The notes: generated from the letters alone by a model not told the origin. A stretch of DNA of 51,840 nt from an uncultured Oscillospiraceae bacterium (GCA_947628185.1 CANQYW010000010.1:1-51840), one strand, 5' to 3'. Positions 16,605-25,870 are shown, numbered from the stretch's first letter. Numbers and translations: made by a program.

Positions 16605-18089
16605 GTGATCAGAAGGAAACTAAGGGTGCTTTTCGCGGCCTTTGAGGCGGTGCCCTTCATGAAGACCGGCGGCCTCGGGGACGTGGGCGGATCCCTCCCC
16701 CAGGCGCTGAAGGCCGCGGGCTGTGAGTGCCGCGTGATGATACCCAAATTCATGACGATCCCTGAGGAGTACAAGTCCAAGATGACCCACGTCACGGACT
16801 TCTACGTGAGCCTGGGTTGGAGGAACGTCTACTGCGGCATCGAGAAGCTGGTCTACAAGGACGTCACCTACTACTTCGTGGACAACGAGTACTACTTCAA
16901 CCGCGAGCGGCCCTACGGCTACTTTGACGACGGCGAGCGCGTGGCATTCTTCTCCAAGGCAATCACTGAGAGTCTCCAGTATCTGCCGGATTTCAAGTGC
17001 GACGTCCTGCACTGCAACGACTGGCACACGGCCCTGGCGCCGGTGTTCCTCAGGGAGTTCTACCAGGGGATACCCCTCTATGAGAACGTGAAGACCGTGC
17101 TCTCCGTCCACAACCTCAAGTTCCAGGGACAGATGAGCGACTATGTTCTGGGGGACGTGCTGGGTCTCTACGGCATACCCGCCGCCGCGAGCCAGCTCCG
17201 GTGCGACGAGCGGTCCATAAACTTCATGAAGGGCGGCCTCCTCTATAGCGACGTGCTGAGCACGGTGAGCCGCACATACGCCGAGGAGATAAAGACACCC
17301 TTCTTCGGGGAGCGCCTTGACTTCATCTTCCGGGACAGGCAGAGCGTCCTTCACGGCATAATGAACGGTATAGACACGAAACTCTGGGACCCCGCCACAG
17401 ATCCCGCCATCCCCGAGCATTTTTCCGCGGAAGATAGGGATAATAAGAAGAAGTGCAAGGCGCTCTTACAGGAGGAGCTGGGTCTTGAGGTGGCCCCGGA
17501 TCTGCCGCTCATCGTCATGATAGGCCGCCTCACGGAGCAGAAGGGCATGGACCTCGTTCAGCGGGTCCTGGGCGAGCTCCTGGAGCACCCGCTGGAGATA
17601 TGCGTCTTAGGCACCGGCGACAGGCAGTACGAGGAGATGCTCTGGTACCACGCCAGCCAGTACCCGGGACGCCTGGCGGCATGTGTGCGGTTCGACGAGA
17701 GCCTGAGCCACAGGATGTACGCCGGGGCGGATATGCTCCTCATGCCATCCCTCTTTGAGCCCTGCGGACTCTCCCAGATGATAGCCATGCGCTACGGCAC
17801 TCTGCCGGTGGTCCGGGAGACCGGCGGCCTCAAGGACAGCGTCACACCCTACAATAAGTACACCGGCGAGGGCACAGGGTTTAGTTTCGCGAACTATAAC
17901 GCCCACGAGATGATGTTCACCATCCTCGACGCCGTGGAGCTCTACCGCGACCACCGCGACGTGTGGGAGGGACTTATGGACAACGCCATGGCGGCGGACT
18001 TCTCCTGGGACAGGGCGGCCAGGGAGTATCTCGATATGTACGAGGGAACCCACCCGGAGGTGACGCCCTACTTCAAGAAGAAGGATTGA
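16605..18089 (+). CDS. glgA: Glycogen synthase (ADP-glucose)
   Basis: A 494-residue GT5 enzyme starting at GTG 16605 behind GGAGGGG. The ADP-glucose-binding motif KTGGLGDVGGSLP lies at about residues 20-32, the catalytic HNLKFQGQM region near 170, and the C-terminal PSLFEPCGLSQMIAMRYG motif near 385. It extends alpha-1,4 chains. The final 159-bp gap to the next gene is the longest inside this operon and contains two inverted repeats. Confidence 0.96.
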   Translation: MIRRKLRVLFAAFEAVPFMKTGGLGDVGGSLPQALKAAGCECRVMIPKFMTIPEEYKSKMTHVTDFYVSLGWRNVYCGIEKLVYKDVTYYFVDNEYYFNRERPYGYFDDGERVAFFSKAITESLQYLPDFKCDVLHCNDWHTALAPVFLREFYQGIPLYENVKTVLSVHNLKFQGQMSDYVLGDVLGLYGIPAAASQLRCDERSINFMKGGLLYSDVLSTVSRTYAEEIKTPFFGERLDFIFRDRQSVLHGIMNGIDTKLWDPATDPAIPEHFSAEDRDNKKKCKALLQEELGLEVAPDLPLIVMIGRLTEQKGMDLVQRVLGELLEHPLEICVLGTGDRQYEEMLWYHASQYPGRLAACVRFDESLSHRMYAGADMLLMPSLFEPCGLSQMIAMRYGTLPVVRETGGLKDSVTPYNKYTGEGTGFSFANYNAHEMMFTILDAVELYRDHRDVWEGLMDNAMAADFSWDRAAREYLDMYEGTHPEVTPYFKKKD

Positions 18090-18114
18090 CGCCGGGACCC
18101 CAGCAAATTATTTT

Positions 18115-18136
18115 CGCGGCGCGGCGCCGCGCCGCG
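18115..18136. repeat. 22-bp perfect GC-only palindrome
   Basis: Bases 18115-18125 and 18126-18136 are exact reverse complements made only of G and C, with no loop. It lies 26 bp after glgA. No T-run follows on either strand, so it is not a standard terminator. It could pause or process the operon transcript, or bind a protein. Confidence 0.7.
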
Positions 18137-18143
18137 CCGGACA

Positions 18144-18194
18144 TTCTGACTCACCAACACCCCCGTCAGATCCAATTTGGCGGGGGTGTCAGAA
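18144..18194 (+). promoter_or_regulatory. Structured leader with competing hairpins before the debranching fusion gene
   Basis: A 9-bp stem (18157-18165 with 18181-18189, 15-base loop) overlaps alternative pairings of TTCTGAC (18144-18150) with GTCAGA (18165-18170) or GTCAGAA (18188-18194). The pairings exclude one another, as in an attenuator or translation switch. No T-run follows. Confidence 0.4.
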
Positions 18195-18248
18195 GTTGAG
18201 GACAATATTTCCGCCGCTCTTTGGCGGCGATTAAGGAAACAGGTGTTT

Positions 18249-21200
18249 ATGAGAGCTTATCACAACTCACGGGACTTGAGATACAGGAGACCATTTGGCG
18301 CTGTTCCAGTGGGCAGCGCCGTTTCGCTGTCAATAGATGTGGCGGAGGCGGAGGTCTCGGACTGCGAGCTGCGCATCTGGGTGGACGGCAAGGGGGAGAG
18401 CAGGTACGCGATGGAGCGCCGGGACGGCGGCTTTAAGTGCGTATTCACCCCCACGACCCCCGCGATATACTGGTACACCTTCATCCTGCACTTCCCCGGC
18501 GGCGGCGAGTGCCGTTACGGCGCCAGGGCCGAGCAGCGCTGGGGGGAGGGCGCGTTGTACGGCTGGGAGCCGCCCTCCTATCAGCTGACGGTCTATGTGC
18601 CCAGGGCCGTGCCGGAGTGGTACAGGAACGGGATAGTCTATCAGATATTCCCGGACCGTTTCAACAGGGGAGAGGACTGGCGGGCCCTGGCCGAGGCGGA
18701 GGTCTCAAAGCCCAGGTGCGGCCCGAAGAAGCACATCGTGGAGGACTGGGGGCAGACGCCCTTTTACGACAAGGAGCCCAATGGCCGGATACGCAGCTGG
18801 GACTTCTACGGGGGTACGCTCTCCGGCATCGAGGAGAAACTTGACTTCCTCCGGGAGATGGGCGTCACCGTCCTCTATATTAACCCCATATTTACCGCCG
18901 CCAGCAACCACAGATATGACACCGGCGACTACAGGCACGTGGACCCAATGCTGGGCGGGGACGAGGCGTTCAAGAGCCTCGCCAAGGCCGCCCGGGAGCG
19001 GGGGATATCCATAATCCTCGACGGCGTATTCAACCACACCGGCTGCGACAGCCTGTATTTCAATAAGTACGGCAACTTCCCCACCCTCGGCGCTTACCAG
19101 AGCGTGAGCTCGCCGTACCGTGAGTGGTACCGCTTTAACGACTCCCCCGCAGGTTACGACTCCTGGTGGGGCGTGGACGACCTGCCGGCGCTGGAGGAGC
19201 ACACCGACTCCTACAGGGAGTTCATATACGGCGGCGAGGACTCCGTGGTCCGGCACTGGATGCGGGCCGGGGCCAGGGGCTGGCGGCTGGACGTGGCGGA
19301 CGAACTGCCCGACGACTTCATAGAGGGGATAAAGTCCGCCGTCACCGAGACTCTGGGCGATGAGGGACTGCTCCTCGGCGAGGTCTGGGAGGACGCCTCA
19401 AATAAGGTGAGTTACGGCGAGCTGCGGCGCTACTTCCAGGGCGGGGAGCTGGATGCCGTCATGAACTACCCCCTGGCTGACGCCCTGCAGGGCTTTATGC
19501 TGGGGCGCATATCCGCGCCTGAGTTTGCGGAGCGGGTCATGACCTTTAGGGAGAATTACCCGAGGGACGCCTTCTACTCCTCATTAAACCTCATGGGCAG
19601 TCACGACCGGCCCAGGATAATGACCGTCATGGGCGAGGCCCCGGACCCCTCCAAGATGACCGAGGAACAGCGCCGGGACTACAGGCTCGACCCGGGCAAG
19701 AGGAGCCTCGCCAAGAGCCGGCTCTGGATGGTGGACCTCGTGCAGATGACGATGCCCGGCGTCCCCTGCATCTACTACGGCGACGACGCGGGCCTGGAGG
19801 GATACGCCGACCCCTACAACCGGGGGACATACCCCTGGGGCAAGGAGGACAAGGACACCCAAGTCATGCTGAGAAACGCCATCGGCCTGAGGCGGATGTT
19901 CAGGGCCTTCACCGACGGCGAGATAACCCCCGTGAGTTTCGGGGACGACGTCTTCGGGTACTACAGGGACCTTGATGATGAGCACCTTTTGGTGCTGGTC
20001 AACAGGAGTCTCCGGGAGTCCCACACCGTCCGGCCCGAGGCCAGGGACGAGCGGTGCACGGAGCTCGTGGAGGGGGAGGCAATTAATGTCCGGGACGGCC
20101 GGGTGGAGGTACACCTCTGGCCCCTGGGGACGAAGGTCCTGCACTTCCACAAGGCCCAGCGATTGGGCGCAAAACTCCGCCGGGGGGCGGGGATACTCTG
20201 CCATGTGACGTCCATCCCCAACGGCGATAGACCCGGCGACATCGGCCAGTGCGCCAGGCGTTTCGTGGACTTTCTGGCCCAGTCCGGCCAGCGTTACTGG
20301 CAGGTCCTGCCGCTGAACCCCACCGACATCCACAACTCCCCCTACGCCGGGGCGTCGGCCTTCGCGGCCAACATAAAGCTCCTGCCGGAGAGTGAGAAGG
20401 AACTGCGCCGGGAGTTCGCCACGGCGGGTGAGGGCCCGGATTACCGGAAATTTGTGGAGAAGAATAAGAAGTGGCTGGAGCCCTACGCGCTCTTCGCCGC
20501 TATAAAGAAGAAACTCGGCGGTATAGCCTGCCCGGAGTGGCCCAGCGAGTACCGCCGCTACGACCCGGCGCTCCTCTCAGACCCGGAGCTCGCCCATGAG
20601 GCGGAATTCCAGAAGTTCTGCCAGTATAGGTTCGAGACGGAGTGGCAGTCCCTCAGAAGGTACGCCCACGAGCGGGGCGTCATGATAATCGGGGACCTCC
20701 CCATGTTCGTCTCCGACGACTCCAGCGACGTCTGGGCGGAGCCGGAACAGTTCCTGCTGACGCCCGACGGCCGGAAGACGGACGTGGCCGGTGTGCCGCC
20801 GGACTACTTCTCCGAGGAGGGCCAGCTCTGGAATAACCCCCTCTTTGACTGGAAACATCTCAAGGAAACGGGTTTCGACTGGTGGCTCCGCCGGCTCGAG
20901 AGGATGTTCGACCTTTACGACTTCACCCGGCTCGACCACTTCCGTGGGTTCGAGGCGTATTGGGCCATACCCGCCGGCGTCAGCGCGAAATACGGCCGCT
21001 GGCTGCCCTGCCCGGGGTACGAGCTCTTCAAGACCGCCTATGAGAAGTTCGGGCCCCTGCCGCTCCTGGCGGAGGACCTGGGAGAGATAACCCCGGCGGT
21101 GAACGCCCTACTCTCCCGGTGCGGGTTCTACGGCACCTCCACCATGGAGTTTGCGAGGCGCGACCCGGTGAGCTCCAAGTTTAGCCCCGAGCCCTGGAAG

Positions 21201-21491
21201 ATATCATATAGCTCCACCCACGATAACCAGACGCTCCTGGGCTGGCTCGCCGCCGCCCACCCGGAGGTGGACCCCCTCGCCACGAGCCGGAGACTCAGGG
21301 ACGACCTCATGGGGTGTGTCTCGGACGTGGTGATAGTGTCCCTTCAGGACGCCCTGGAGCTGGGGGACGAGGCGCGGATGAACGTCCCCGGCGTGGAGGA
21401 CGGACAGTGGATGTGGCAGGCGCGGACTGAGGACTTCTCGGGCGCCCAGGAGCGCCTATTGGAACAGGTCAAAAAATTTGCAAGGAGTTGA
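18249..21491 (+). CDS. Bifunctional glycogen debranching fusion: GH13 neopullulanase-like + GH77 4-alpha-glucanotransferase
   Basis: A 1080-residue protein. ATG 18249 is preferred (AAGGA 11 bp upstream); an in-frame TTG at 18177 would start inside the leader hairpin. Residues 1-120 form a beta-sandwich starch-binding-like domain. Residues ~125-560 are a GH13 barrel with D348 (GWRLDVADEL), E378 (LLGEVWE) and D453 (MGSHDRPR), then a C-terminal beta-domain. From about residue 640 to the end is a MalQ-type domain with D896 (RLDHFRG), E942 (AEDLGE) and D992 (STHDNQT). Both catalytic triads are complete. Expected job: cleave alpha-1,6 branches or limit dextrins and disproportionate maltooligosaccharides. 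No separate glgX or malQ is present here. Confidence 0.9.
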   Translation: MRAYHNSRDLRYRRPFGAVPVGSAVSLSIDVAEAEVSDCELRIWVDGKGESRYAMERRDGGFKCVFTPTTPAIYWYTFILHFPGGGECRYGARAEQRWGEGALYGWEPPSYQLTVYVPRAVPEWYRNGIVYQIFPDRFNRGEDWRALAEAEVSKPRCGPKKHIVEDWGQTPFYDKEPNGRIRSWDFYGGTLSGIEEKLDFLREMGVTVLYINPIFTAASNHRYDTGDYRHVDPMLGGDEAFKSLAKAARERGISIILDGVFNHTGCDSLYFNKYGNFPTLGAYQSVSSPYREWYRFNDSPAGYDSWWGVDDLPALEEHTDSYREFIYGGEDSVVRHWMRAGARGWRLDVADELPDDFIEGIKSAVTETLGDEGLLLGEVWEDASNKVSYGELRRYFQGGELDAVMNYPLADALQGFMLGRISAPEFAERVMTFRENYPRDAFYSSLNLMGSHDRPRIMTVMGEAPDPSKMTEEQRRDYRLDPGKRSLAKSRLWMVDLVQMTMPGVPCIYYGDDAGLEGYADPYNRGTYPWGKEDKDTQVMLRNAIGLRRMFRAFTDGEITPVSFGDDVFGYYRDLDDEHLLVLVNRSLRESHTVRPEARDERCTELVEGEAINVRDGRVEVHLWPLGTKVLHFHKAQRLGAKLRRGAGILCHVTSIPNGDRPGDIGQCARRFVDFLAQSGQRYWQVLPLNPTDIHNSPYAGASAFAANIKLLPESEKELRREFATAGEGPDYRKFVEKNKKWLEPYALFAAIKKKLGGIACPEWPSEYRRYDPALLSDPELAHEAEFQKFCQYRFETEWQSLRRYAHERGVMIIGDLPMFVSDDSSDVWAEPEQFLLTPDGRKTDVAGVPPDYFSEEGQLWNNPLFDWKHLKETGFDWWLRRLERMFDLYDFTRLDHFRGFEAYWAIPAGVSAKYGRWLPCPGYELFKTAYEKFGPLPLLAEDLGEITPAVNALLSRCGFYGTSTMEFARRDPVSSKFSPEPWKISYSSTHDNQTLLGWLAAAHPEVDPLATSRRLRDDLMGCVSDVVIVSLQDALELGDEARMNVPGVEDGQWMWQARTEDFSGAQERLLEQVKKFARS

Positions 21492-21496
21492 TAAAA

Positions 21497-23065
21497 ATGG
21501 ATAAATGGGAAAAATTCGGCAGTACAGTGCTGTACGCCCCGGAGACCGGACTCATAATGGAGTGGGGCGGCATGGACATGGGGGACCAGTACATCTTCTC
21601 CATGGAGAGGCCCATAGCGAAGGCCATGGTGGCAATGCGGGAGCTGGAGATGGGGGACATCGCGAACCCCGACGAGGACCGCATGGTGGGCCACTACTGG
21701 CTGCGCAACGCGGCTCTCGCGCCCACGGAGGAGCTGCGGGAGGAAATCAAGTCCTGCCTTGAGGCCGTCAAGAGTTTCGCGGCGGACGTCCACTCCGGCA
21801 AGGTGACGGGCGAGGGCGGCAAGCCCTTCAAGCACGTGCTGGTGGGGGGCATAGGCGGCAGCAGCTTGGGGCCGCTCTTCGTCTCCAAGGCCCTGGGCGC
21901 CAGGGGGGACAGGATGACGCTCCATTTCCTCGATAACACCGATCCCGCCGGTATGGACGCGGTCTTTGAGTCGGTGGAGCCGGAGCTCGACGAGACCCTC
22001 ACCATAATCATATCAAAGAGCGGCGGCACCATCGAGACCCGCAACTGCATGGTGGAGGCCAAGAACTTCTATGAGAGCCACGGCCTCAGTTTCGCGAAAC
22101 ACTGCGTGACCGTCACCGGCGTGGACAGCAAGCTCGACAAAGTTGCGGTGGCGGAGGAGTGGCTCGCCAGGTTCCCAATGTGGGACTGGGTGGGGGGCCG
22201 CACGTCCGTCATGTCCGCGGTGGGCCTCCTGCCCCTGGCGCTCCAGGGGATAGATGTGGACTCGTTCCTGGCCGGCGCTGCGGCTATGGACGTTTTAAAC
22301 CGCAAGCCCAACATATTTGAGAACCCCGGCGCCATGATGGCCCTCGCCTGGTACCGTTGCAGCGGCGGCAAGGGCGGCGTCACCCAGGTGGTGCTCCCCT
22401 ACAAGGACTCCCTCGACCTCCTGGCGAAGTATTTGCAGCAGCTCGTCATGGAGTCCCTGGGCAAGGAACTGGACCTCCAGGGCAACAAAGTGAACCAGGG
22501 CCTGGCCGTCATGGGCAACAAGGGCACCAGCGACCAGCACTCCTACGTCCAGCAGCTTGTGGGCGGGCCGGACAACGTCTTCGTCACCTTCATCCAGGTC
22601 CTCAAGGACCGGGACGGGGACTCCGTGGAGGTGGGCGAGGGCAGCACCAGCGGCGACTACCTCAACGCCTTCATGCTGGGCACCAAGAAGAACCTGGAGG
22701 ACCACGGCAAGCGCACTATGACCGTCACCGTCCCGGTGGTGGACGCCTACAACGTGGGCCAGATCATCGCCCTCTATGAGCGGGCCGTGGGACTCTACGC
22801 CCAGCTCATCAACATAAACGCCTATCACCAGCCGGCTGTGGAGTACGGCAAGAAGGCCGCCGGCGGGCTCATCGAGCTCAAAAACCGCGCCCTCGAACTG
22901 CTCCTCGCCTCCGACGCGCCCATGACCGCCCCGGAGATCGCGGAGAGACTCTCAGCCGACCCGGAGGACGTGTTCCGCCTGATGCTCCATCTCTGCTCCA
23001 ACGACAAGCGCCTCACCGTAAACTACAATGACTACCTCCCCGACAGCACCTTCGGGAAGAGGTAA
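21497..23065 (+). CDS. pgi: Glucose-6-phosphate isomerase
   Basis: A 522-residue protein from ATG 21497, with AAGGAG inside the end of the preceding gene (5-bp gap). Family motifs: GIGGSSLGP (about 117-125), SKSGGTIET (about 174-182), WVGGRTSVMSAVG (about 232-244), and GNKGTSDQHSYVQQ (about 340-353). An extra C-terminal stretch after residue ~460 looks like a small helical, possibly winged-helix, domain (MTAPEIAERLSADPEDVFRLM). It links glucose 6-phosphate from glycogen to fructose 6-phosphate. Last gene of the glycogen operon. Confidence 0.94.
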   Translation: MDKWEKFGSTVLYAPETGLIMEWGGMDMGDQYIFSMERPIAKAMVAMRELEMGDIANPDEDRMVGHYWLRNAALAPTEELREEIKSCLEAVKSFAADVHSGKVTGEGGKPFKHVLVGGIGGSSLGPLFVSKALGARGDRMTLHFLDNTDPAGMDAVFESVEPELDETLTIIISKSGGTIETRNCMVEAKNFYESHGLSFAKHCVTVTGVDSKLDKVAVAEEWLARFPMWDWVGGRTSVMSAVGLLPLALQGIDVDSFLAGAAAMDVLNRKPNIFENPGAMMALAWYRCSGGKGGVTQVVLPYKDSLDLLAKYLQQLVMESLGKELDLQGNKVNQGLAVMGNKGTSDQHSYVQQLVGGPDNVFVTFIQVLKDRDGDSVEVGEGSTSGDYLNAFMLGTKKNLEDHGKRTMTVTVPVVDAYNVGQIIALYERAVGLYAQLININAYHQPAVEYGKKAAGGLIELKNRALELLLASDAPMTAPEIAERLSADPEDVFRLMLHLCSNDKRLTVNYNDYLPDSTFGKR

Positions 23066-23099
23066 GAGAGCAAGTTAATATTAGCGCTGCAAGGCAAGC

Positions 23100-23141
23100 A
23101 AAAAGCGGCGGCGGTACCCAGAGAAGTGGGTACCGCCGCCG
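23100..23141. terminator. Bidirectional terminator between pgi and the TPM gene
   Basis: A 15-bp perfect stem (23106-23120 with 23127-23141, loop GAGAAG). On the minus strand it is followed by five T residues (complement of 23100-23104), a strong terminator for the xpaC-telA operon. On the plus strand the tail is TGATCAATTTT, weaker. Confidence 0.88.
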
Positions 23142-23167
23142 TGATCAATTTTGGGTAGAGCGGGGTA

Positions 23168-24127
23168 TTATCTCCTGCCGCCGAAACTGCCGCCGGAGTG
23201 CCCTCCGCCTCCGCCGCCGCCGTGGAAACCTCCACCGCCGCCGCCTCGGAAACCGCCTCCGCCGGAGCGCCCGCCGAAACTGCCGCCGCTCCTGCCGGAA
23301 CTGGGCCGGGACCTTGGCCGGGGCGCGCTGGAGGGCCTAAAGCCTCCTCCGCCCCCCATGGGACCGGGACCGCCGGGGCCCCAGGGACCTCCCGGAGGGG
23401 GAGGGGGACCGCGCCAGCGCCTATAGGGGCGGGCGGAGAACATGTACCAGGGCCTGTAGCGGGGTATGGGCACGCCCATGTAGGTGTAGTAGCTGACGTA
23501 CCGCCGCCTGTCCGCCCTTATTATGACGTAGAGTATCGCGATGAAGACGATTATGACGAAGATATTCCTGAAGATGAACCCGAGGAGGATGCCGAAGATA
23601 CTGACGCCCGCCGCCACTGGCGTGACGGAGGTCCCGGGGGAGCCCCCCGCGGAGCCGCCGAACTCGTCCTCGTACCAGTCGCCAATGGCGTCCGCCAGGT
23701 TCGTGACGGCCCTGTCGTACTTGCCCCGGTCGAAGTCGTCCCAGAAGTAGTCATCCAGGTACTCGTTTATGTCGTCCACGGTGAACCTGTTGGTGATGCC
23801 GGCGCCCACGGTCATGCCGCCCCGCCCCTCGTTGGGGGAGACAACTAAGAGCATACCGTTATTGGGGATGCCCCACTTGTTGTAAAGCTCCACCGCGTAC
23901 TCGTCGGCGTACCTGTCACCGAAGTACTCGATGAACACGACGATGAACTGGGCGTCGTACTGGCTCTCGAGCTGGGCGTTCAGCTCCTCAATCTCCCGCA
24001 CGGTGGAGGAGGAGAGGGAGCCGGTGTCGTCATTTACGTAGTCGTAACCCGGTCCCGCCGCGAGGGCAGGGACGGATACAGCCGCAATAAGCAGCAGTAC
24101 CAGCAAAATGGAAAAGATTCTTTTCAA
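23168..24127 (-). CDS. TPM-domain (YgcG-like) exported membrane protein with Gly-rich tail
   Basis: About 319 residues. Start chosen at TTG 24127 because GAGGGTGA lies just upstream and the protein then begins with a perfect signal peptide (KRIFSILLVLLLIAAVSVPALA). Residues ~28-160 form a TPM domain (YVNDDTGSLS, GMLLVVSPNEGRGGMTVGAGI). A helix follows near 170-200, then a basic, Pro- and Gly-rich tail of about 90 residues ending SGGSFGGRR. TPM proteins of this type often accompany LemA, as here. Function unclear; phosphatase activity has been reported for other TPM members. Last gene of its operon. Confidence 0.85.
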   Translation of the reverse strand: MKRIFSILLVLLLIAAVSVPALAAGPGYDYVNDDTGSLSSSTVREIEELNAQLESQYDAQFIVVFIEYFGDRYADEYAVELYNKWGIPNNGMLLVVSPNEGRGGMTVGAGITNRFTVDDINEYLDDYFWDDFDRGKYDRAVTNLADAIGDWYEDEFGGSAGGSPGTSVTPVAAGVSIFGILLGFIFRNIFVIIVFIAILYVIIRADRRRYVSYYTYMGVPIPRYRPWYMFSARPYRRWRGPPPPPGGPWGPGGPGPMGGGGGFRPSSAPRPRSRPSSGRSGGSFGGRSGGGGFRGGGGGGFHGGGGGGGHSGGSFGGRR

Positions 24128-24140
24128 GGCGCTGTCACCC

Positions 24141-24689
24141 TCAATCAAAATATTCCGGGGGATCCACCCCCAGGAGGCGGCCTGTCAGGGAGGCGGGGAA
24201 ACGGTCGTAGACGTCCCTTGTGAACTCCTCCACGGCCTCGTTGTACCCGCTGTGGGAGATGGCCCCCTCCGCGCCCTCAAAGATGTTTGCGTAGTAGTCG
24301 AGGTTGGAGCTGTCGTCGGAGGTGAGGTTTTGGGACATGAGCCCGGACTTTAGCGCCCCGAAGGCCCGCTGGAGCTCCCGGTTCATGACGCCTGTCTCGC
24401 TGATGGAGCCCTCAAAACTCATCATGGCCTCCCTTGCGGCCCGGAGCTCCCCGGTCTCCCGGGAGAGGTCCCCGTAATTGCCGCCGATGGTGATGAGCCC
24501 CAGGGCCCCACGGAGGGCGTCCTCCAGGTAGCTCTCGATGGAGCCGGAGGTCCCCACGCCCTCGGAGAACCGCGCCTCCACCTTATCCACCGCCCGGCCC
24601 AGGCTCAGGGCCGACCCCAGGGGCGTAAGGAGGATGATGACCGCCGCGAGCACCCCGGCGGCGGTCCGCCGGCTTTTCAATATGTCCAT
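24141..24689 (-). CDS. LemA-like membrane protein
   Basis: A 182-residue protein with one N-terminal helix (about 10-30) followed by a helical domain with no further membrane segments. The C-terminal segment with GYNEAVEEFTRDVYDRFPASL and the placement between TelA and a TPM protein match the LemA family, though similarity is weaker than in typical members. LemA proteins present an N-out, helical-bundle domain and are of uncertain function. It ends 13 bp before the TPM start codon and begins 1 bp after the telA stop. Confidence 0.7.
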   Translation of the reverse strand: MDILKSRRTAAGVLAAVIILLTPLGSALSLGRAVDKVEARFSEGVGTSGSIESYLEDALRGALGLITIGGNYGDLSRETGELRAAREAMMSFEGSISETGVMNRELQRAFGALKSGLMSQNLTSDDSSNLDYYANIFEGAEGAISHSGYNEAVEEFTRDVYDRFPASLTGRLLGVDPPEYFD

Positions 24690-24690
24690 A

Positions 24691-25833
24691 TCAGGAGTTT
24701 ATCTCCAGGAGCTTCCGCTTGAGGTCGGACTCTATCTTGCCCAGCTCCGCCTCCGCCTGACGGCGTTTCGCGGCGCCCTCGGCCTGGATGGTGCGGACCT
24801 CCTCCAGGGTGTCGATGAGGGACTGGTTCGTGGCCTTCAACGTCTCTATATCCACCACGCCCCGCTCGGATTCCCTGGCTATCTCGATGGAGCCCTGTTT
24901 TAGTTTCTCCGCGTTGCGGCGCAGGAGCTCGTTCGTCATGTTGGTGACCTCGCGCTGGGCCTCCATGGCCTGCTGGGAGTGGTGCTGACCCAGGGCCAGG
25001 ACCATCTGGCTCTTCCAGAGGGGGATGGTGTTCACAAGGGAGGTCTGTATCTTCTCCACCATGAGGGTGTCGTTATTCTGGATGAGGCGGATCTGGGGGG
25101 CCATCTGGACGGAGATCATACGGGTGAGCTCCAGGTCGTGGATCTTCTTCTCAAACCGGACTATCATGTTGGCGTAGTCGTTGGCGGCCTGGGCGTCCTC
25201 GGGGGCGCCGGTCTCCCGGGCCTTGCGCTGGAGCTCGGGCAGGATCTTCTCCCGGCACTCCTGTATCTTCTTCTTGCCCGCTAAGATGTACATGGTGAGC
25301 TCCTTGAAGTAGGCGAGGTTCAGCTCGTACATCTTATCAAGGGTGGCCACGTCTTTAAGGAGCGTTATCTGGTGTTTCTCCAGCATCTCGGCGATCTTGT
25401 CCACATTGGCCTCCGCCTTGTCGTACTGGGCCTTGAGGGTGGCTATCTGGCTCTCAGCCTTGCGCTTGAAACCGAAGATGCCGCGTTTTTCCTCCTCGCC
25501 GTAACTGAAACCCCGGAGCTGTACCACAAGGTCGGAGAGCATACCGCCCACCTCGCCCATGTCCTTGGTGCGGACGCTCTCCAGCGTCGTCCCGGAGAAA
25601 TCCGCTATGTTCTTCTGGGAGGAGGCGCCGTATTGCAGTATGGCGTTGGTGTCGGTTATATCGATCTTGTGGGAGAACTCCTCCACCGCTCTCAGTTCCT
25701 CGGGGGTGAGCTGGCTCTCCTCGTGCTCCGTGGAGCTGACGGATGGGGCCTTGGGCTCCTCGGCGGCGGGTGCCGTCTGCGCTGCGGGGGTGGCGTTGAA
25801 GGTCAGGGTCGGGGTGTACTCGGTGTCAGACAT
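24691..25833 (-). CDS. telA: TelA-family toxic anion resistance protein
   Basis: A 380-residue soluble, strongly helical protein with long coiled-coil stretches (about residues 120-260 and 320-375). The segment ILQYGASSQKNIADFSGTTLESVRTKDMGEVG (about 63-94) is typical of TelA. Family members are linked to tellurite and to cell-wall-antibiotic or lantibiotic tolerance, with mechanism unresolved. xpaC precedes it by 37 bp, the classic pairing. The first 45 residues are Ala/Glu/Pro-rich and likely disordered. Confidence 0.9.
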   Translation of the reverse strand: MSDTEYTPTLTFNATPAAQTAPAAEEPKAPSVSSTEHEESQLTPEELRAVEEFSHKIDITDTNAILQYGASSQKNIADFSGTTLESVRTKDMGEVGGMLSDLVVQLRGFSYGEEEKRGIFGFKRKAESQIATLKAQYDKAEANVDKIAEMLEKHQITLLKDVATLDKMYELNLAYFKELTMYILAGKKKIQECREKILPELQRKARETGAPEDAQAANDYANMIVRFEKKIHDLELTRMISVQMAPQIRLIQNNDTLMVEKIQTSLVNTIPLWKSQMVLALGQHHSQQAMEAQREVTNMTNELLRRNAEKLKQGSIEIARESERGVVDIETLKATNQSLIDTLEEVRTIQAEGAAKRRQAEAELGKIESDLKRKLLEINS

Positions 25834-25870
25834 AGCTATCTTCCTTTCTTGATGTTTGTGATATTTTATG

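Noticed and set aside
23200-23420. Repeated GCC-rich units that look like a short tandem repeat or CRISPR-like array
   Set aside because: They are codons for a Gly/Pro-rich protein tail, irregular in spacing and without constant repeats or unique spacers.
23151-23848. Pro- and Ala-rich plus-strand frames over the TPM gene tail
   Set aside because: They are antisense to the Gly-rich tail of the TPM protein; repeats of GCC/CCG codons explain them.
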